Positions 5,269 through 8,615 of a stretch of 8,615 nucleotides of DNA are shown here, one piece after another. A model generated the notes under the pieces. That model saw only the letters and a program-made list of their open reading frames with translations. It did not search any database and was not told the origin of the DNA. Each line of letters begins with the position of its first letter. Position 1 is the stretch's first letter. The stretch lies in NCBI GenBank assembly GCA_027489105.1, contig JAIYAJ010000114.1, positions 1 through 8,615 of the forward strand. Direction: 5' to 3'. The DNA is from Zymomonas sp. Its GTDB lineage: Bacteria > Pseudomonadota > Alphaproteobacteria > Sphingomonadales > Sphingomonadaceae. The translations under genes were made by a program, and so were the position numbers.

Positions 5269-5777
5269 CGCTGCGGAGCTGGCCCGCCCGCATCTTGCCC
5301 GCTCGAATCCTGTTCGTCTGCCTCGGCAATATCTGTCGCTCGCCGCTCGCCGAAGGCGTGATGCGGGCGGCAGCCGCCGAGGCTGGGATCCCCGTCGAGG
5401 TCGACTCGGCGGGGACCGGCAACTGGCACGTCGGCAAAGCGCCCGATCCGCGCGCGATCGCGACCGCGGCGCGCCATGACGTCGATATAGCCGGGCTGCG
5501 CGCGCGCCAGGTCCGGCGGGACGACTTCAGCCGCTATCATCGCCTGATCGCCCTGGATGCGAGCGTTCTCAAAGATCTTCGACGGGTTGCACCGGCTGAC
5601 GGCACGGCCCGCCTCGAACTGCTGCTGGACCATGCGCCGGGCCGTTCGGGAGACGATGTCGCCGATCCCTATTTCGGCGACGATGCCGGATTCGAGATCG
5701 CCTTGTCCGATATCCGGCTAGGGGTCGATGGACTGCTCCATAGTCTCATGAAGACTACGCCTCAGGCCAGCGGGTAG
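5265..5777 (+). CDS. Low-molecular-weight protein tyrosine phosphatase
   Basis: A 170-residue cytoplasmic phosphatase that removes phosphate from tyrosine (family fold also shared with arsenate reductases). The P-loop CLGNICRSP gives the nucleophile Cys19 and Arg25 in C-X5-R-S; Asp134 in ADPYFGD is the general acid, and the DPY tyrosine supports true tyrosine phosphatase over arsenate reductase. SAGTGNWHVG (48-57) is also typical. The start GTG (5265-5267) overlaps the sodC stop TGA as GTGA with no strong ribosome site of its own, so translation is probably coupled to sodC. A TTG at 5292 is an alternative start giving a more usual N-terminus. Bacterial relatives often pair with tyrosine kinases in capsule or exopolysaccharide control, but no kinase or export gene is nearby. 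The 3' end overlaps the convergent thpR by 16 bases. Confidence 0.9.
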   Translation: MTLRSWPARILPARILFVCLGNICRSPLAEGVMRAAAAEAGIPVEVDSAGTGNWHVGKAPDPRAIATAARHDVDIAGLRARQVRRDDFSRYHRLIALDASVLKDLRRVAPADGTARLELLLDHAPGRSGDDVADPYFGDDAGFEIALSDIRLGVDGLLHSLMKTTPQASG

Positions 5778-6295
5778 CGCTCCACGACCTCATAGGTCGG
5801 TCCTTCCCTGCCGAGATGGCTTTCATACAGCAGGAAATGGTCGAAACGGGCGGTGACCGATGGCGGCGAGAGCGAGGCGATCGGCAGGGGCGGGACCGGC
5901 GCGTTGGTGCGCGAGAAGCGGGCGATGGTGATATGCGGGACGAAGGCGCGTTGATCGGGCGCGATGCCCACCCGTTCGAGCGCGCGGCCGACGGCCAGAT
6001 GCAGGCTCCGGACCTCCGCTTCGGGTCCGATGGCGACCCACAGACTGTCGATCCGGCCCTTGCGATCGAAACAGCCGACTCCGCCGAGCTGCAAGTCGAG
6101 GGGCCTGTGTCGTACCGAACCGAGCGCTACCGCCACATCCTCCGCCAGCGGACGATCGACTTCGCCGATGAAGCGGAGGGTCACATGAAGATGGTCGTCG
6201 GTCTGCCAGCGCGCGCCGGGTACGCCGCCCATTTGTGACAAAATAATGCTGCGCATCGCGGTCGACGGGCGCAACCCTACGAAAAGTCGGTGCAT
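5762..6295 (-). CDS. thpR: RNA 2',3'-cyclic phosphodiesterase (2H superfamily, LigT type)
   Basis: A 177-residue cytoplasmic enzyme that opens 2',3'-cyclic phosphates at RNA ends to 2'-phosphates; older names are LigT and 2'-5' RNA ligase. Both catalytic HxT motifs are clear: His37-Val-Thr39 in DDHLHVTLRFIGE and His121-Ile-Thr123 in FVPHITIARF. The opening MHRLFVGLRP and the closing FLLYESHLGREGPTYEVVERYPL are also family hallmarks, and the length is normal. The start is supported by AGGAAAGG (complement of 6301-6308) five bases upstream. It is divergent from the Bax-inhibitor gene and overlaps the phosphatase gene tail to tail, leaving no room for a separate terminator. The real cellular substrate of bacterial ThpR proteins is not firmly known. 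Confidence 0.93.
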   Translation of the reverse strand: MHRLFVGLRPSTAMRSIILSQMGGVPGARWQTDDHLHVTLRFIGEVDRPLAEDVAVALGSVRHRPLDLQLGGVGCFDRKGRIDSLWVAIGPEAEVRSLHLAVGRALERVGIAPDQRAFVPHITIARFSRTNAPVPPLPIASLSPPSVTARFDHFLLYESHLGREGPTYEVVERYPLA

Positions 6296-6362
6296 GACGG
6301 CCTTTCCTGCGATCAGAGACGGTAAAGCAGTGCCTGCCGTCCGATTTTACGTCGGGTTATGC

Positions 6363-6391
6363 TTGAAATAGACTCTCTACCTGCCGATATT
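6363..6391 (+). promoter_or_regulatory. Sigma70-like promoter of the Bax-inhibitor-1 gene
   Basis: TTGAAA (6363-6368) and GATATT (6386-6391) are separated by exactly 17 bases. The expected transcription start is about 6397-6399, giving a leader near 39 bases. This excludes the in-frame ATG at 6359 as the start of the gene. Confidence 0.6.
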
Positions 6392-6397
6392 GGCGAC

Positions 6398-6416
6398 AAG
6401 CGGCATCTCGCCGCTT
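6398..6416 (+). promoter_or_regulatory. Hairpin at the predicted mRNA 5' end, before the ribosome site
   Basis: AAGCGGC (6398-6404) and GCCGCTT (6410-6416) form a perfect 7-bp stem around ATCTC. It begins at the predicted transcription start and ends five bases before the ribosome site at 6422. It may shield the 5' end from decay or tune ribosome access. Confidence 0.6.
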
Positions 6417-6421
6417 CTATT

Positions 6422-6427
6422 GGAGAG
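6422..6427 (+). promoter_or_regulatory. Ribosome binding site of the Bax-inhibitor-1 gene
   Basis: GGAGAG, nine bases before the ATG at 6437; it decides the start over the upstream in-frame ATG at 6359. Confidence 0.7.
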
Positions 6428-6436
6428 AGTGACATC

Positions 6437-7165
6437 ATGGCAAATTGGTCTGACCCCCGAGCAACTGCCGCGCCCGCCGCGACACGGGCTGGTGTGGCCG
6501 ACGCAGCCTTCGACGCAGGCCTGCGGTCCTACATGCTCTCGGTCTATAACTATATGGCGTCGGGCGTGCTGCTGACGGGTGTCGTGGCTCTGCTGTTCGC
6601 GGAGTCCGGTCTCGCCGAAGCGGTCTTCGCAACTCCGCTGCGCTGGCTGATCGTGCTTGCGCCGCTCGCCTTCGTGATGGTCCTGAGCTTCGGCATCAAC
6701 AAGCTGTCGACCTTCGCCGCGCAGGCGAGGTTCTGGGCCTTTGCGGGCGTGCTGGGCCTGTCGATGGCTTCGCTGTTCCTCCTCTATACGGGTTCGTCGA
6801 TCGCGATCACCTTCTTCTCGACCGCGACCGCCTTCGCCGCGCTCAGCCTGTGGGGCTACACGACCAAGAAGGATCTGTCGGGCTTCGGCACCTTCCTGAT
6901 CATGGGCGTGGTGGGCCTGCTGGTGGCCTCGCTGCTCAACATCTTCTTCAAGTCGCCGGCGCTCAACCTGGCGATCAGCGCCATCGGCGTGCTGCTGTTC
7001 GCGGGCCTCACCGCCTATGACACGCAGAAGATCAAGAGCATGTACTTCTACGTGGCCGGTACCGATTTCGTCGGCAAGTCGGTCGTGATGGGCGCGCTGA
7101 CGCTCTACCTCGACTTCATCAACATGTTCACCTTCCTTCTGCAGTTCCTCGGCGATCGCCGTTGA
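6437..7165 (+). CDS. Bax inhibitor-1/YccA family inner membrane protein
   Basis: A 242-residue multi-pass protein of the BI-1/TMBIM (UPF0005) family. After a soluble N-terminus (1-32) I see hydrophobic segments near 35-56, 67-87, 98-118, 121-140, 149-170, 175-194 and 217-238, matching the seven-helix fold. The late signature is intact: AYDTQKIKS (Asp195) and ALTLYLDFINMFTFLLQFLG (Asp226). These two Asp residues correspond by motif to the di-aspartyl pH sensor of Bacillus YetJ, a calcium-leak channel; E. coli relatives YccA and YbhL are linked to FtsH control and membrane stress. Which of these roles applies here is unknown. The start at 6437 is fixed by GGAGAG and by the promoter lying downstream of the earlier ATG. 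Own promoter and strong terminator indicate a single-gene transcript, divergent from thpR. Confidence 0.93.
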   Translation: MANWSDPRATAAPAATRAGVADAAFDAGLRSYMLSVYNYMASGVLLTGVVALLFAESGLAEAVFATPLRWLIVLAPLAFVMVLSFGINKLSTFAAQARFWAFAGVLGLSMASLFLLYTGSSIAITFFSTATAFAALSLWGYTTKKDLSGFGTFLIMGVVGLLVASLLNIFFKSPALNLAISAIGVLLFAGLTAYDTQKIKSMYFYVAGTDFVGKSVVMGALTLYLDFINMFTFLLQFLGDRR

Positions 7166-7189
7166 TCCTCGGATCGAAGACGGAAAATG

Positions 7190-7222
7190 GGGCCCGGTGG
7201 CGACACCGGGCCCTTTTTCTTT
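7190..7222 (+). terminator. Intrinsic terminator of the Bax-inhibitor-1 gene
   Basis: GGGCCCGGTG (7190-7199) and CACCGGGCCC (7204-7213) make a perfect 10-bp stem around GCGA, a GNRA tetraloop. TTTTTCTTT follows at once (7214-7222), the same tail as at the OmpA-family terminator. Confidence 0.95.
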
Positions 7223-7261
7223 CCGGTGCCTCGGCTAAGGTCGCGCGTGGCGAGGTGGACG

Positions 7262-7990
7262 ATGGATTTCCTGGGGCTGCGGTTCGATCCGATCGATGCC
7301 GCGCGGATGCGCGCGACGCTGCACATGAGATCCGACAGCGACCGCTGCGCCTATATCGTCACCCCGAATGTCGATCACGTCGTGCGGCTCGCCCGGCTGG
7401 CCAGCGACGCGCCCGAACGGGCGGCCTATCGCGAAGCGAACTGGTGCCTGTGCGACAGCCGCGTGCTGTCGTTGCTCGCGCGAACCCAGGGCATGGACCT
7501 TCCCGTGGTGACCGGCAGCGACCTGACCGCCGACCTGCTTTCCGGGATCGTCTCGCCCGGTGACAGGCTTTGCGTGATCGGGGGCATGGCGGGGGATGCG
7601 GCTGGGTTGTCGGCGCTGTGTCCCGGCGTCGACGTCGTCCAGCACATCCCTCCGATGGGATTGCGCGAAGATGCCGGCGCGCGGCAGCAGGCAGCAGACT
7701 TCGCCATCGCCGCCGGGGCGCGCTTCACGCTTGTCACCGTGGGCTCGCCGCAACAGGAACTGATAGCCGCTGCGATTGCCCGCCATCCGGGGGCAAGGGG
7801 GACCCTGCTCTGCGTGGGGGCGTCGCTCGATTTTCTGCTCGGCCGTGAGCGCCGCGCACCGCGCTGGATGCGCAGCCTCGCGCTGGAGTGGCTGCACCGC
7901 CTTTGTGTCAGCCCCCGGCGCATGTGGCGCCGCTATCTCCTGACCGGGCCAAAGGTCCTGCTGCTGCTTTGGCGAACCCGTCGGGGTTAA
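7262..7990 (+). CDS. WecG/TagA/CpsF-family (GT26) glycosyltransferase
   Basis: A 242-residue transferase of the family that adds N-acetylmannosamine-type sugars to polyprenyl-linked intermediates at the inner face of the membrane, for teichoic acid, enterobacterial common antigen or exopolysaccharide. Motifs in order: TPNVDHVV (34-41), CDSRVL with Asp65, the place of the proposed catalytic Asp, TGSDLTADLL (84-93), VTVGSPQQE (159-166), GASLDFLLGRERRAPRWM (186-203) and LEWLHRLCVSPRRMWRRYL (208-226). The basic, hydrophobic C-terminus (about 205-240) is the membrane-docking part known from TagA. The usual Asp-Gly is Asp-Ser here. GAGGTGG (7252-7258) before the ATG at 7262 sets the start. It lies only 40 bases after a strong terminator and no other sugar-polymer gene is in the window, so its polymer and donor cannot be named. 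Confidence 0.9.
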   Translation: MDFLGLRFDPIDAARMRATLHMRSDSDRCAYIVTPNVDHVVRLARLASDAPERAAYREANWCLCDSRVLSLLARTQGMDLPVVTGSDLTADLLSGIVSPGDRLCVIGGMAGDAAGLSALCPGVDVVQHIPPMGLREDAGARQQAADFAIAAGARFTLVTVGSPQQELIAAAIARHPGARGTLLCVGASLDFLLGRERRAPRWMRSLALEWLHRLCVSPRRMWRRYLLTGPKVLLLLWRTRRG

Positions 7991-8006
7991 TCGGCCCGGT
8001 CCAGGA

Positions 8007-8615
8007 TTATCTTCTCACGGATTGCAGCCGCTCTTGAAAGAAGGCGATCGTCCGGTCCCAGGACAGCTGCGCGGCGGCGGCGTCGAAGCGCGCGGCCGAC
8101 GTGTCGTTGTGGAACGCATGCTGCGTGCCGGGATAGTCGTAGCGTTGCACCGAGGCCCCTGCAGCCTGTAGCGCCGATACCCAGGGGGCGGCCCCGGCAT
8201 TCACGCGGTCATCGGTCCCGGCATAATGGAGCAGCAGCGCCGCCTTGACCTTGGCTGCCTCGGACGGCGGAGGCGGGGGGCCGTAATAGGCGCAGGCGGC
8301 GGACAGCGCCGGGCCGGCCGCGACCGCCAGCCGGTTGGCCATAGCGCCGCCCCAGCAAAAGCCCACAACGCCGACCTTCCCGTTCAGCAGCGGGTGCGCC
8401 GCCAGCCAGTCGATCGTCGCTACGCCATCGGCCGTCGCCTTTGCCAGGTCGAGCGCTCCGATCATCGCGCGCGCCTTGTCCTCATCCTGTGGCGTGCCCC
8501 CCTCGGGGGCGAGGAAGTCGACCGCCAGACCGACGAACCCGGCCACTGCCAGACGCCGCGCGACGTCCTTGGTGTAGGGCTGGAGCCCGCGATTCTCGTG
8601 GACCACGAGGACCGC
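8007..8615 (-). CDS. Dienelactone hydrolase family protein, 5' end beyond the window
   Basis: The frame is open to the right edge; 202 residues to the TAA stop are visible. It is an alpha/beta hydrolase of the dienelactone hydrolase type, which opens lactone or ester bonds. Visible in order: VVHENRG (the Glu matching Glu36 of dienelactone hydrolase), VVGFCWGGAMANR with nucleophile Cys87, HYAGTDDRVNAG with the catalytic Asp at 135 or 136, and GTQHAFHN with His166 (numbering from the right edge). The nucleophile is Cys as in true dienelactone hydrolase, not Ser. A GTG at 8606 is no real start because the conserved strand before HENRG needs residues upstream; some tens of N-terminal residues are missing, possibly including a signal peptide. 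Many such genes are not part of aromatic degradation, and the true substrate is unknown. It converges on the glycosyltransferase with a 16-base gap. Confidence 0.9.
   Translation of the reverse strand, partial: AVLVVHENRGLQPYTKDVARRLAVAGFVGLAVDFLAPEGGTPQDEDKARAMIGALDLAKATADGVATIDWLAAHPLLNGKVGVVGFCWGGAMANRLAVAAGPALSAACAYYGPPPPPSEAAKVKAALLLHYAGTDDRVNAGAAPWVSALQAAGASVQRYDYPGTQHAFHNDTSAARFDAAAAQLSWDRTIAFFQERLQSVRR

Noticed and set aside
5202..5633. A 143-residue - strand frame opposite the phosphatase
   Set aside because: Shadow of the phosphatase; the P-loop and general-acid motifs on the + strand leave no doubt which frame is real.
6359..6436. Earlier in-frame ATG for the BI-1 gene
   Set aside because: It lies upstream of the predicted -35 box and has no ribosome site; the chosen ATG has GGAGAG at good spacing.
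7975..7988. AACCC/GGGTT hairpin over the glycosyltransferase stop as a terminator
   Set aside because: Only 5 bp and no T run on either strand; could arise by chance in GC-rich DNA.
1..8615. A defence island, mobile element or new multi-gene system
   Set aside because: All genes belong to common chromosomal families with intact motifs and uniform composition; no direct-repeat boundaries, integrase, transposase, toxin-antitoxin pair or CRISPR repeats were seen on either strand.

Overview
The window looks like a piece of core chromosome from a sphingomonad (Alphaproteobacteria, Sphingomonadales). This rests on the high and even GC content, the family make-up (OmpA-type porin with a poly-proline hinge, a MarR-like winged-helix protein of sphingomonad style, a Bax-inhibitor-1 protein, a SOUL-domain protein) and on protein wording familiar from that group. 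It is an inference from recognition, not from a search. No transposase, integrase, phage gene, CRISPR array, tRNA or rRNA is visible, and no stretch over 300 bases lacks a gene.

Left part (1-2571): the 3' end of a winged-helix (MarR-like) regulator reads rightwards and converges on a leftward pair, a PLP-dependent trans-sulfuration enzyme and, upstream of it, a Cro/C1-type helix-turn-helix regulator. The regulator's start faces an imperfect inverted repeat and a divergent SOUL haem-binding-family gene.

Middle part (2572-5777): the SOUL gene is followed by a 248-base gap rich in small hairpins, then a highly characteristic OmpA-family outer membrane protein (signal peptide, 8-stranded barrel, 25 consecutive prolines, peptidoglycan-binding OmpA domain). 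It ends in two stacked hairpins, the second a textbook intrinsic terminator with a UUCG loop. Next comes a two-gene unit: periplasmic Cu/Zn superoxide dismutase (sodC) and a low-molecular-weight protein tyrosine phosphatase whose GTG start overlaps the sodC stop as GTGA.

Right part (5762-8615): the phosphatase overlaps tail to tail with thpR (RNA 2',3'-cyclic phosphodiesterase). Divergent from thpR is a Bax-inhibitor-1/YccA membrane protein with a recognisable sigma70-like promoter, a hairpin at the expected 5' end of its mRNA, and a perfect 10-bp GNRA-loop terminator. A WecG/TagA/CpsF-family glycosyltransferase follows only 40 bases later, and it converges on a dienelactone-hydrolase-family gene cut by the right edge.

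Together the genes suggest envelope upkeep and stress (OmpA, SodC, BI-1, glycosyltransferase) mixed with housekeeping metabolism, not a single dedicated system. I found no convincing new multi-gene system. The most interesting items are RNA- and repeat-level: the duplicated poly-proline coding tract with its G-rich template strand, the stacked hairpins after ompA, the hairpin at the BI-1 mRNA start, and the GTGA-coupled sodC-phosphatase pair.
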